A stretch of DNA of 64,000 nt from Rhodoferax sp. (lineage in GTDB: Bacteria; Pseudomonadota; Gammaproteobacteria; Burkholderiales; Burkholderiaceae_C), in contig JAUXOA010000053.1 of assembly GCA_030682475.1 (NCBI GenBank), forward strand, positions 1-64,000. The letters are read 5' to 3'. Below the pieces are notes generated by a model. The model saw only the letters and a program-made list of their open reading frames with translations. It was not told where the DNA came from and did no database searches. Below are positions 9,103-16,265 of the stretch, one piece after another; the stretch's first letter is position 1, and each line of letters starts with the position of its first letter. Both the position numbers and the translations under genes were made by a program.

Positions 9103-9702
9103 ATGGTTTTCATAGAACCCGTTACCCTGTCGCAGCGCGGCGTGCGGCTCGTTCCGCTGGGCCTGGAGCACGAAGATGGCCTGCGCGCCGCGGCCGCCGA
9201 TGGCGAACTCTGGACCTTGCGCGTGACCTCGGTGCCTGAACCGCGCGAAACTCGCGCCTACATCGAAACCGCGCTGAAGTCGCGCACCGAGGGCCACCGC
9301 TTGGCCTTTGCCGTGACGGATGAGGCGAGCGGCCGCGTGCTGGGCTGCACCAGCTTTCACGACATCCTGCCCTCCGTGCAGCGCGTGGAGATTGGCTACA
9401 CCTGGTATGCGCAGCGCTGCCAGCGCACGCACGTTAACACCACCTGCAAACTGCTGCTGATGACGCACGCGTTCGAGACGCTGGGCTGCCATGTGGTGGG
9501 CTGGCGAACCGACAACTTCAACCATGCCTCGCAGCGTGCGATTGAGCGACTGGGCGCGAAGCAAGACGGCGTGATCCGTGGTCACGCTTTGCGCCGCGAC
9601 GGCACCATTCGCGACACCGTGATGTACAGCATGCGCCGTGGTGAATGGCCGGAAGCCAAAGCTCAGTTGCTGTATTTACTGGACAAGCCGCGTGCTGATT
9701 GA
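9103..9702 (+). CDS. GNAT family N-acetyltransferase (RimJ/RimL-like)
   Basis: This 199-residue protein has the RimJ/RimL-type acetyltransferase layout. TLSQRGVRLVPLGLEHEDG starts the domain, a VLGCTSFHDI strand and the VEIGYTWYAQRCQRTHVNT segment follow, and RTDNFNHASQRAIERLGAK forms the acetyl-CoA-binding end. It sits between the MoxR gene (one base apart) and the VWA gene (overlap about 11 bp), so it is probably co-translated with them. Its acceptor substrate is not deducible; modification of a complex component is only a guess. Confidence 0.82.
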   Translation: MVFIEPVTLSQRGVRLVPLGLEHEDGLRAAAADGELWTLRVTSVPEPRETRAYIETALKSRTEGHRLAFAVTDEASGRVLGCTSFHDILPSVQRVEIGYTWYAQRCQRTHVNTTCKLLLMTHAFETLGCHVVGWRTDNFNHASQRAIERLGAKQDGVIRGHALRRDGTIRDTVMYSMRRGEWPEAKAQLLYLLDKPRAD

Positions 9703-10906
9703 CTTCTTCTACACCCTGCGCTCGGCCAAGCTGCCGGTTTCGGTCAAGGAATACCTGACCCTGCTCGAAGCGCTCAAAGAAGGTGTGGTCGGCCCCAACG
9801 CGCCAGAGCCTGAGGGTGACGCCGAGCCCGGTGGCTACAAGATCGACGACTTCTACTACCTGAGCCGTACCACGCTGGTCAAGGACGAGAAGCACTACGA
9901 CAAGTTCGACCGCGCCTTTGCCGCCTACTTCAAGGGCGTGGAGATGATTGCCGACTTCACCCGGGACATTCCGCTGGAGTGGCTGCGCAAGAACCTGGAA
10001 CTCAAGCTCAGCCCCGAAGAGCGCGCCAAGATCGAGAAGATGGGCTGGGATGAGTTGATGGAGACGCTCAAAAAGCGCTTTGAGGAGCAAAAGGAGCGCC
10101 ACGAAGGCGGCAGTAAATGGATAGGCACAGGCGGCACCAGCCCGTTTGGCGCTTATGGCCAAAACCCGCAAGGCATTCGCATCGGCCAGGCCGGTAGCCG
10201 CAACAAAAGCGCCGTCAAGGTCTGGGACCAGCGCGCCTACAAGGACTACGACGACTCGCAAGAGCTGGGCACCCGCAACATCAAGGTCGCTTTGCGCCGG
10301 CTGCGCAAATTTGCCCGTGAGGGCCATGAAGAAGAACTGGACCTGTCCGACACCATCCAGTCCACGGCGGCCAACGCCGGCTACCTGGACATCAAAATGG
10401 TGCCCGAACGCCACAACAATGTGAAGGTGCTGCTGCTGATGGACGTGGGCGGCACCATGGACGAGCACATCGCGCGCGTGGAAGAGCTGTTCTCGGCCAC
10501 CAAGACCGAATTCAAACACCTGGAGTTCTATTACTTCCACAACTGCGTCTATGACTTCATGTGGAAGAACAACCGCCGCCGCTACAGCGAAAAATTTGCC
10601 ACCTGGGACATCATCCGCAAGTACAACAAAGACTACAAGCTCATCTTCATTGGCGACGCCACCATGAGTCCCTACGAGATTTTGCAGCCCGGCGGCAGCG
10701 TCGAATACAACAACGAAGAAGCCGGCGCCCTGTGGCTGCAGCGGCTCACCAGCGCCTTCCCCAAATTTGCCTGGATCAATCCGGAGCCGCAAGGCGTCTG
10801 GCAATACCGTCAAAGCATCAGCGTGATCCAGCAAATTATGAATCAGCGCATGTTTTCATTGACCCTCAAGGGGCTGGAAGAAGCCATGCGGCTGCTGACC
10901 AAATAG
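9692..10906 (+). CDS. CoxE-like VWA domain protein, MoxR partner
   Basis: The likely start is GTG 9692, beginning VLIDFFYTLRSAKLPVS, where family members begin; an upstream ATG in the frame would add unrelated residues inside the acetyltransferase gene. The N-terminal half is a charged helical domain. The C-terminal half is a von Willebrand factor A domain whose metal site reads LLLMDVGGTMDEH with Asp at about residue 251. The canonical MIDAS is DxSxS; here it is DxGxT, a variant also seen in CoxE-type proteins. VWA/MoxR pairs act in assembly or metal insertion for larger enzymes; the client here is unknown. Confidence 0.83.
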   Translation: MLIDFFYTLRSAKLPVSVKEYLTLLEALKEGVVGPNAPEPEGDAEPGGYKIDDFYYLSRTTLVKDEKHYDKFDRAFAAYFKGVEMIADFTRDIPLEWLRKNLELKLSPEERAKIEKMGWDELMETLKKRFEEQKERHEGGSKWIGTGGTSPFGAYGQNPQGIRIGQAGSRNKSAVKVWDQRAYKDYDDSQELGTRNIKVALRRLRKFAREGHEEELDLSDTIQSTAANAGYLDIKMVPERHNNVKVLLLMDVGGTMDEHIARVEELFSATKTEFKHLEFYYFHNCVYDFMWKNNRRRYSEKFATWDIIRKYNKDYKLIFIGDATMSPYEILQPGGSVEYNNEEAGALWLQRLTSAFPKFAWINPEPQGVWQYRQSISVIQQIMNQRMFSLTLKGLEEAMRLLTK

Positions 10907-10920
10907 AATGCAGCTTGCCC

Positions 10921-10995
10921 GCCGCCGTAGTTCAATGGACAGAACGAGCGCCTCCTAAGCGCTAGATATGGGTTCGATTCCCGTCGGAGGCACCA
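10921..10995 (+). tRNA. tRNA-Arg (anticodon CCU)
   Basis: The 75-nt sequence folds as a cloverleaf. It has a D-stem GTTC/GAAC, an anticodon stem AGCGC/GCGCT closing a CTCCTAA loop with anticodon CCT, a T-loop TTCGATT closed by GGG/CCC pairs, and an encoded 3' CCA. It reads the rare AGG arginine codon. The acceptor stem has one non-pair: position 4 is G opposite A at 69, where a T-A pair would be expected from the rest of the stem. The gene starts 14 bp after the VWA stop. Confidence 0.93.
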
Positions 10996-11008
10996 TTTTC
11001 AAATCAAC

Positions 11009-12742
11009 TTAGCCGACATAGCCCGGGTTGGGCAGACCCCCGGTGATGGTGGGCGAATTGAGCTTGCGGGCACTGACCTTGCCACCCCGGGCCTTGAGCC
11101 AGGTTTCAACCACATCCCACACCTGCGGGTTGCCGGCGGTCCTGGCTTCTTCGGCCACCGGCGCCCAGCCAGCCACTTTGTATTTTTTGTCGGCTTGGAT
11201 CAGCTTGCCACCCAGGCGCAGGTCGTCGATGCGCTTGCCAATGGTGGCCAGCGGGTTGCAACTGTACTGCAGGCCGCCCACGCGCACCATGTCGCCGCCC
11301 TGCTGGTAGTAGGGATCAGGGTTGAACAGGTTGTCAGCCACGTCTTCCAGAATGATCTTGATGGTTTCTCCGGTGATTTCGGTCACGGTGGCGTACGAGT
11401 AGGTGGTGGCGGTCATGTCCATCAGCCATTCGCGTGTGATGGCCTGACCCGACAGCAGGCTGGTGCCCCAGCGGAAACCGGGCGAGAAGGCGATTTCGGC
11501 GCCCTGCACATCCATCAGCGCGTCCATCAGCAACTGGTCACCCGTGCCATTGAAGTTGCCCCGGCGGTACAGCGTGCCTTCGGTGATGGCGAGTTTCTCC
11601 GCCAGTTTGGCCTCATACGGTGCGCGGACCCTGGTGATGAGGGCGTCCATCTCGCGGTCGGCCGGCAGCATGTTGGCGAACACCGGCAGCAGCTTGTAGC
11701 GGAAGTCGCTGACCTTTTTGTCTTTGACATCAAAGTCCAGCACGCCAAGAAACTTGCTGTTGGAACCGGCGTTGGTGACGATAGTCTGACCGCCTTTGTT
11801 GCTGATGATGGACGCCACCGGCATGCCATCATGGGTGTGGCCACCCATGATGGCGTCGATGCCGCTGACACGGCTGGCCATCTTGAGGTCCACGTCCATG
11901 CCGTTGTGAGACAACACCACCACCACCTGCGCACCCTTGGCCCTGGCCTCATCCACCATCTTCTGCATATTCTCGTCCTGGATGCCGAAGGTCCAGTCGG
12001 CCACCATATAACGCGGATTGGCAATCGGCGTGTAGGGAAAGGCCTGACCAATGATGGCGCAGGGAACGCCATTGATTTCGCGCATCACATAGGGCTTGAA
12101 AACCGGGTCGCCAAAGTCGTTGGTCTTGATGTTCTGAGCAATGAATTCGATCTTGCCGGCGAAGTCTTTGTCAACAATCTCCTTGACGCGCTCCATGCCC
12201 AAGGTGAACTCCCAGTGCCCCGTCATCACGTCCACGCCCAGCAGCTTGGACGCCTCCACCATGTCCTGGCCATTCGTCCACAAGGCGGTGCCTGAGCCCT
12301 GCCAGGTGTCGCCACCATCGAGCAGCAGTGCACCGGGGCGGCTGGCTTTCATGCGTTTGACCAGTGTGGCCAAGTGGGCAAAACCACCGACCTTGCCGTA
12401 ACGGCGCGCGGCTTTTTCAAAGTCAAGGTAGGTCAGTGCATGCGCCTGCGCCGTGCCAGGGCGAACCTTGGCCACCTTGAGCAAGTGCTCACCCACCAGA
12501 TGGGGGAGTTTGCCCTTCATTGAGCCAATGCCCATGTTGATGCTGGGCTCGCGGAAGTAAATCGGCTTAAGCTGCGCGTGGCAGTCGGTCATGTGCAAAA
12601 ACGACACATTGCCAAACCGGGGGATGTCGTACAGCCCGTTGCTTGCGGTTGCTGCATCCGCCTCGGCGTAGGCACCCAAACCCATGCCGGCCATGGTGCC
12701 GGCACCCAGCACCTGAAAAAACTCGCGCTTGCTCAGATTCAT
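11009..12742 (-). CDS. soxB: SoxB thiosulfohydrolase
   Basis: SoxB hydrolyses the sulfate group from sulfane-sulfonate bound to SoxY in periplasmic thiosulfate oxidation. This 577-residue protein of the 5'-nucleotidase superfamily has the dinuclear manganese-site motifs: DCHAQ near 53-57, GGDTWQGSG near 143-151, GHWEFT near 175-180 (in place of the nucleotidase GNHEFD), SHNGMD and GGHTHD. The N-terminus, MNLSKREFFQVLGAGTMAG, resembles a Tat signal but has KR rather than RR. It is the last gene of soxYZAXB and is separated from soxX by an intrinsic terminator. Confidence 0.95.
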   Translation of the reverse strand: MNLSKREFFQVLGAGTMAGMGLGAYAEADAATASNGLYDIPRFGNVSFLHMTDCHAQLKPIYFREPSINMGIGSMKGKLPHLVGEHLLKVAKVRPGTAQAHALTYLDFEKAARRYGKVGGFAHLATLVKRMKASRPGALLLDGGDTWQGSGTALWTNGQDMVEASKLLGVDVMTGHWEFTLGMERVKEIVDKDFAGKIEFIAQNIKTNDFGDPVFKPYVMREINGVPCAIIGQAFPYTPIANPRYMVADWTFGIQDENMQKMVDEARAKGAQVVVVLSHNGMDVDLKMASRVSGIDAIMGGHTHDGMPVASIISNKGGQTIVTNAGSNSKFLGVLDFDVKDKKVSDFRYKLLPVFANMLPADREMDALITRVRAPYEAKLAEKLAITEGTLYRRGNFNGTGDQLLMDALMDVQGAEIAFSPGFRWGTSLLSGQAITREWLMDMTATTYSYATVTEITGETIKIILEDVADNLFNPDPYYQQGGDMVRVGGLQYSCNPLATIGKRIDDLRLGGKLIQADKKYKVAGWAPVAEEARTAGNPQVWDVVETWLKARGGKVSARKLNSPTITGGLPNPGYVG

Positions 12743-12768
12743 AAACTCGAATCACTAAAATTAAAGAT

Positions 12769-12799
12769 AAAAAAAGACCCGGGACTCACGGCCCGGGTC
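12769..12799 (-). terminator. intrinsic terminator between soxX and soxB
   Basis: On the minus strand, GACCCGGG (799-792 of the 12.7-kb block) pairs perfectly with CCCGGGTC (783-776) around an eight-base loop. Seven consecutive T residues follow. This is a textbook intrinsic terminator lying just after the soxX stop and before soxB. It would end most sox transcripts after soxX and lower soxB expression unless read-through occurs. Confidence 0.85.
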
Positions 12800-12818
12800 G
12801 GGTACCCCTACTGTTCGT

Positions 12819-13466
12819 TTACTGGTTGACCGGCGACTTGGGGTCTAGCAGCAGGCCTACCACATGGCGCACCTGGGTTTCGTTCAGAATGCCGGCGTGC
12901 CCGGACCGGGGCATGTTGGAGCAGGCGTTATAGGCCTTTGCATTCCAGATCTTGCCCCAGGTGTACTCGACAATCGCTTTGGAGGCCGGGCTGGCCGGAT
13001 CGCTCACACCGCGCAGCTTGCCGTAGTTGTAAAGGCTCGGGCCCAGGGTGCCATAATTGATTTCCGCTTTGTCGATCATGTGGCAGTTGTAGCAATTGCC
13101 GCCATTGACAGAGCCTGCTGGGTTGCTCCAGGCCATACCCTGGCCGCCCTGGGCAATTTTCTCGCCCTCTTTCCAGTCGCCGATGAACTTGCCGTCGGAC
13201 GGCCACTTGATGGCTTTCAGGTTGGCTGCTTCAATCGCCTTGGCCACTTTCTCGTCAATCGGCTTGCCTGCCACATCAGCGGCACTGCACTCGCGGTTGG
13301 CATCGTCCTGAACCAGACGACCGACTTTGGCTTGACCCTGGTCACGGAACGAGGCTTTGACGATGTCTGCCGTGCGTTTGTCGAGTTCGGGGCCGGAAGG
13401 TATGACGGCACAACCAGCCAGAACAACAGCCAGGACGGGTGCGAGGTATTTGATGGTTTTTTTCAT
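12819..13466 (-). CDS. soxX: SoxX, cytochrome c subunit of SoxAX
   Basis: SoxX pairs with SoxA to couple thiosulfate oxidatively to the SoxY cysteine. This 215-residue protein has a single heme motif CYNCH at 125-129 and a later NMPRSGH segment whose Met (about 185) is the likely distal ligand. The N-terminus MKKTIKYLAPVLAVVLAGCA contains a lipobox-like LAGC with Cys19, so it may be a lipoprotein rather than a soluble cytochrome. An AAGGA site precedes the ATG and the gene starts 12 bp after soxA. A strong terminator follows it. Confidence 0.92.
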   Translation of the reverse strand: MKKTIKYLAPVLAVVLAGCAVIPSGPELDKRTADIVKASFRDQGQAKVGRLVQDDANRECSAADVAGKPIDEKVAKAIEAANLKAIKWPSDGKFIGDWKEGEKIAQGGQGMAWSNPAGSVNGGNCYNCHMIDKAEINYGTLGPSLYNYGKLRGVSDPASPASKAIVEYTWGKIWNAKAYNACSNMPRSGHAGILNETQVRHVVGLLLDPKSPVNQ

Positions 13467-13478
13467 GATGCTATTTCC

Positions 13479-14282
13479 TTAACGCTTGAGGGCTGGCGCG
13501 ATCGACTCACTGCCCTTGCCAGTCACACCCAGGAACGAGCCCAAGGCGATGGTCGCGTCGCTGCCAAACAGAGGATAGGGGAAACGCATCTGGCGATAAC
13601 AATCGTTGTAGCGGAGCTGCATGCTCCACATTTGCCCAGGGGTGTGGCGGTACGCTGGCCATGAACCAAAGGCATTGCCGGCGCCCGGGTTCTTCGTCAT
13701 GTTGGGCAAGTCCTGCAAGCGGATGCGTTTGCCATCTTCCGCGTGACATGTGGCGCACGAGAAGTCGTGGGTGCCTGCGCGCTTAAAGAACAGGCGCTTG
13801 CCGACTTCGAACATGGTTTTTTCCTCGACATGACTTTGCGGTAAATTGAACTTCATCCCCCTGGACTGTCCCGAAATCCAGGCCGCCAAAGCCGTCACAT
13901 TGTTTTGTTCGCCTTTGCCAAACGGGGTTTTGGCAATCTCGGTGGCATTAAATCCCTGCAGGGTTTCCATGCAGGTCAACAGGCGGGATTCCATATCCTG
14001 CACCCGCTGGGTGTCTGCGAAGTAGCGCGGGAGTTCCACAAAGACGCCCTTGACGACACCCGGGCCTTTGCCCAGATCGCACTTCTCAAGTGACTCGTTT
14101 TTTGGGCCCCGTTTTTGCTTCCAGAGGCCTTCGCCCTTGGCTTCAAACAACTCGGCTGGGTTGCCGTCGGCCATCATGGCGCGGTATTCCTCGATGCTTT
14201 CAGTTACGGACTTCTGCGCCAGCACGTTGCCCGCGATCACAGCGGCCAGACCGGCCGTGATCAGTAGTTTTGCTTTTTTCAT
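13479..14282 (-). CDS. soxA: SoxA, cytochrome c subunit of SoxAX
   Basis: SoxA carries the catalytic heme that joins thiosulfate to SoxY. I start it at ATG 14282, preceded by GAGG, giving 267 residues and a signal peptide cleaved after NVLA. Only one heme motif is present, CATCH at 176-180, so this is the monoheme type; Cys68 and Cys104 stand where diheme forms have a second heme and probably form a disulfide. Cys228 in NDCYRQMRFPYP is the axial cysteine, expected to be a persulfide. It lies between soxZ and soxX in one operon. Confidence 0.93.
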   Translation of the reverse strand: MKKAKLLITAGLAAVIAGNVLAQKSVTESIEEYRAMMADGNPAELFEAKGEGLWKQKRGPKNESLEKCDLGKGPGVVKGVFVELPRYFADTQRVQDMESRLLTCMETLQGFNATEIAKTPFGKGEQNNVTALAAWISGQSRGMKFNLPQSHVEEKTMFEVGKRLFFKRAGTHDFSCATCHAEDGKRIRLQDLPNMTKNPGAGNAFGSWPAYRHTPGQMWSMQLRYNDCYRQMRFPYPLFGSDATIALGSFLGVTGKGSESIAPALKR

Positions 14283-14319
14283 TGTCACCTCGTGAATTTA
14301 ATCTGAAGCCAAACACCAA

Positions 14320-14343
14320 GGGAGAAGAGTTTGCTCTTCTCCC
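14320..14343 (-). promoter_or_regulatory. perfect hairpin in the soxZ-soxA spacer
   Basis: GGGAGAAGAG pairs base for base with CTCTTCTCCC around a TTTG loop, a 10-bp stem. On the transcribed (minus) strand it is followed by TTGGTG rather than a T-run, so it is not a standard terminator. It could stabilise the upstream soxYZ message or adjust the SoxYZ to SoxA ratio; neither role is shown by the sequence. Confidence 0.5.
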
Positions 14344-14365
14344 TCCCCATCGGAAAATCAAAACC

Positions 14366-14677
14366 TCAGGAAACCGTTGCTTCGTCGGTACGGGTGTCGC
14401 CCCGGTTGTCTTTCCATGTCACGCCAATCTTATCGCCGACCTTGGCACCCTTGACGACGAACTGCAGGAACGGGTTCTTGGAAACCGCCGGGCCCCACTC
14501 TGCCGTCAGAACGACCTTGCCATTGTGCGTGGCAGTTACTTCCTGGATAAACCAGGCGGGAATGATTTTGCCGGCCCCGTCCTTGCGTTGACCAGACTCC
14601 ATCTCATGAGCCATCAAAACACGAACGGTTGCCTTGTTACCTGCGACTTGAGCGCGAATGCGCATCGGATCTGCCAT
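14366..14677 (-). CDS. soxZ: SoxZ, sulfur-carrier partner of SoxY
   Basis: SoxZ forms the SoxYZ heterodimer that presents the substrate-bearing arm to the other Sox enzymes. This 103-residue protein is the usual length, lacks a signal peptide (it is exported with SoxY) and shows the family segments VRVLMAHEMESGQRKD, IPAWFIQEV and VVKGAKVGDKIGVTW. A well-placed AGGAG site lies 7 nt before the ATG. It follows soxY by 51 bp. Confidence 0.93.
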   Translation of the reverse strand: MADPMRIRAQVAGNKATVRVLMAHEMESGQRKDGAGKIIPAWFIQEVTATHNGKVVLTAEWGPAVSKNPFLQFVVKGAKVGDKIGVTWKDNRGDTRTDEATVS

Positions 14678-14728
14678 TTTTTTACTCCTGAATCAGTATT
14701 GAATAAGTTGGAAAAGAGGGGGAGGTGA

Positions 14729-15187
14729 TTAACCGCCGCAGCCGCCGATCGTGACCTTGACTTCTTTTTTGGCAAAATAAGCCTTGCCATCAGCCATCAC
14801 GGCCACGGCGTAGACATCGGACGACTGGCCCATTTTGGCGCGGGTAGCGAAGTTCGCTTCCACGCTATCACTTACGTTGAACAGGGCCACCAAGGGAGCC
14901 GGGTTCTTCTCAACCAGAATCAGAATCTGCTTGACGCCGGTCAATGAAGTGCTGCCCGTCAGCGGCACCACCGTGCCGTTCTCGGCGATGTCAGGGCCAC
15001 CAATAACCACATCCTTGCTTTCGACCAGCGCACCGGCTCCGAGAGCCTTCAGAGCCTCAGCCACAGTTTTGGCTTCGAATGCGGTCTTGCTGTAGGCGGC
15101 AAAAGCGGACTGGGGGAACAAGCCCGTAGATGCCAGCAGGCCTGCCACGATGGCGCTTTGCTTGAGTGTCTCGCGACGAGTTTGCAT
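14729..15187 (-). CDS. soxY: SoxY, substrate-carrying sulfur protein
   Basis: SoxY carries sulfur intermediates on the cysteine of its C-terminal swinging arm. The 152-residue protein ends in VTIGGCGG, the invariant carrier motif, with Cys150. The N-terminus MQTRRETLKQSAIVAGLLAS is a twin-arginine signal peptide, consistent with folded export together with SoxZ. It is the first gene of the soxYZAXB cluster and has an AGGAG site before the ATG. Confidence 0.95.
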   Translation of the reverse strand: MQTRRETLKQSAIVAGLLASTGLFPQSAFAAYSKTAFEAKTVAEALKALGAGALVESKDVVIGGPDIAENGTVVPLTGSTSLTGVKQILILVEKNPAPLVALFNVSDSVEANFATRAKMGQSSDVYAVAVMADGKAYFAKKEVKVTIGGCGG

Positions 15188-15447
15188 GTAAATCTCCTGA
15201 AAAATATCAATTGCTGCAGATCAATCCGGTTTAAATGAACCAGAACAACTGTATGCTCTTTGGAGTTATTTCCTCCTATGAGAAACCCTATTACCCATAC
15301 GGGTTATGCAAGGTCATCCATTGGGGTGATAGACGCTAACGCCAGTATTTTCCAATTCAGGTATGCGCCTGAAGCGAAGGGTAGTTGGGGCTTGGATAAA
15401 CGGTCGAAAACGGCTATTCTTTGCCCCATCACATGGGAGCGTAATGC
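15188..15447. promoter_or_regulatory. divergent regulatory region between soxY and the hydrolase gene
   Basis: This 260-bp, relatively AT-rich gap must hold the sox promoter and that of the divergent hydrolase gene. A short dyad, ACCC-ATAC-GGGT, lies at 293-304 of the 15.2-kb block and overlaps a wider AACCC/GGGTT repeat; it could bind a regulator. I cannot assign exact -35 and -10 boxes with confidence. A 63-codon open frame from 15260 has no ribosome-binding site and no recognised family, so I do not call it a gene. Confidence 0.45.
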
Positions 15448-16230
15448 ATGAAGCGTAGTGTTCTAGCCATCCTTTTTGTGGCCGCGACAGCCAGCCAGGC
15501 TCTGGCAGTTTCGGTCGAACAGACGACGATCAGGGTCGCGGGTATCGAGATACCGGTCGATATTGCGGTACCCGCAGGGACGGGACCGTTTCCTCCCGTG
15601 CTGTTCATCCACGCCAAACGCGGGATCGATGAGAATGAACGTCGGCACATCACCGAACTCGCCGCTCAGGGTTTTCTGGTCGTGATGCCGGACTGGCAGA
15701 CCGGACGCATGATTGAGCGCTGGCCTTCGGAACACCAGGTCGAAACCGAAGGCGACGTGGAGGCCGCCCTTGACTTCCTTATGCAACATCCCAAGGCCTG
15801 CAAGATACCGGTCGGCATTGTGGGCCAGTCGCGCGGGCCATATTACGCGATCCGGCTGGCCGCCAAGCGCGGCAAGGACATCGCCGCCATTGCCAGCTAC
15901 TACGGCCACATGCAGAACCCCAATGCGCCCGAGCCGGACCAGTTGTTCCGCGTCGCGCCCGAGATCATGCAACTGACCACGCCGATGCTGCTGCTGATCG
16001 GCGAGCAGGACTTCGAGTTGCGCCGCATGAGCAACGGACGTGCCTTCTACGCGCTGTGGGAACGCGGCGTGCCGGTCGAGTTGCAGGGTTATCCGCTGGC
16101 ACGCCGCGCCTTCGACTTCCGGACCGATCAGACGCCGGAAGAGAAAGTGGCCATGCGCCATGCGCGCCAGCGCGTCAAGGAATGGTTGCAACGCTGGATG
16201 AAGACCGAAAAAGACGGACGCTGCAAGTAG
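15448..16230 (+). CDS. exported dienelactone hydrolase-family protein
   Basis: This 260-residue protein has a signal peptide (MKRSVLAILFVAATASQALA) and an alpha/beta hydrolase body resembling the dienelactone hydrolase family. The nucleophile elbow reads GIVGQSRGPYY, with Ser128 where dienelactone hydrolases have Cys, and the acid is Asp188 in LIGEQDFE. The position of the catalytic His, normally in a Y-x-GA-x-H-x-F segment, is occupied by Arg220 in YPLARRAFDF. It may be inactive or use another residue. It diverges from soxY, so a periplasmic role tied to sulfur metabolism is possible but unproven. Confidence 0.75.
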   Translation: MKRSVLAILFVAATASQALAVSVEQTTIRVAGIEIPVDIAVPAGTGPFPPVLFIHAKRGIDENERRHITELAAQGFLVVMPDWQTGRMIERWPSEHQVETEGDVEAALDFLMQHPKACKIPVGIVGQSRGPYYAIRLAAKRGKDIAAIASYYGHMQNPNAPEPDQLFRVAPEIMQLTTPMLLLIGEQDFELRRMSNGRAFYALWERGVPVELQGYPLARRAFDFRTDQTPEEKVAMRHARQRVKEWLQRWMKTEKDGRCK

Positions 16231-16265
16231 CCGGGTTGCTCTGGCTGCGCGATTTGAAAAGGCGC

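Noticed and set aside
15260-15451. A 63-codon open frame upstream of the exported hydrolase
   Set aside because: No ribosome-binding site, no recognisable family, and it lies in the sox regulatory gap.
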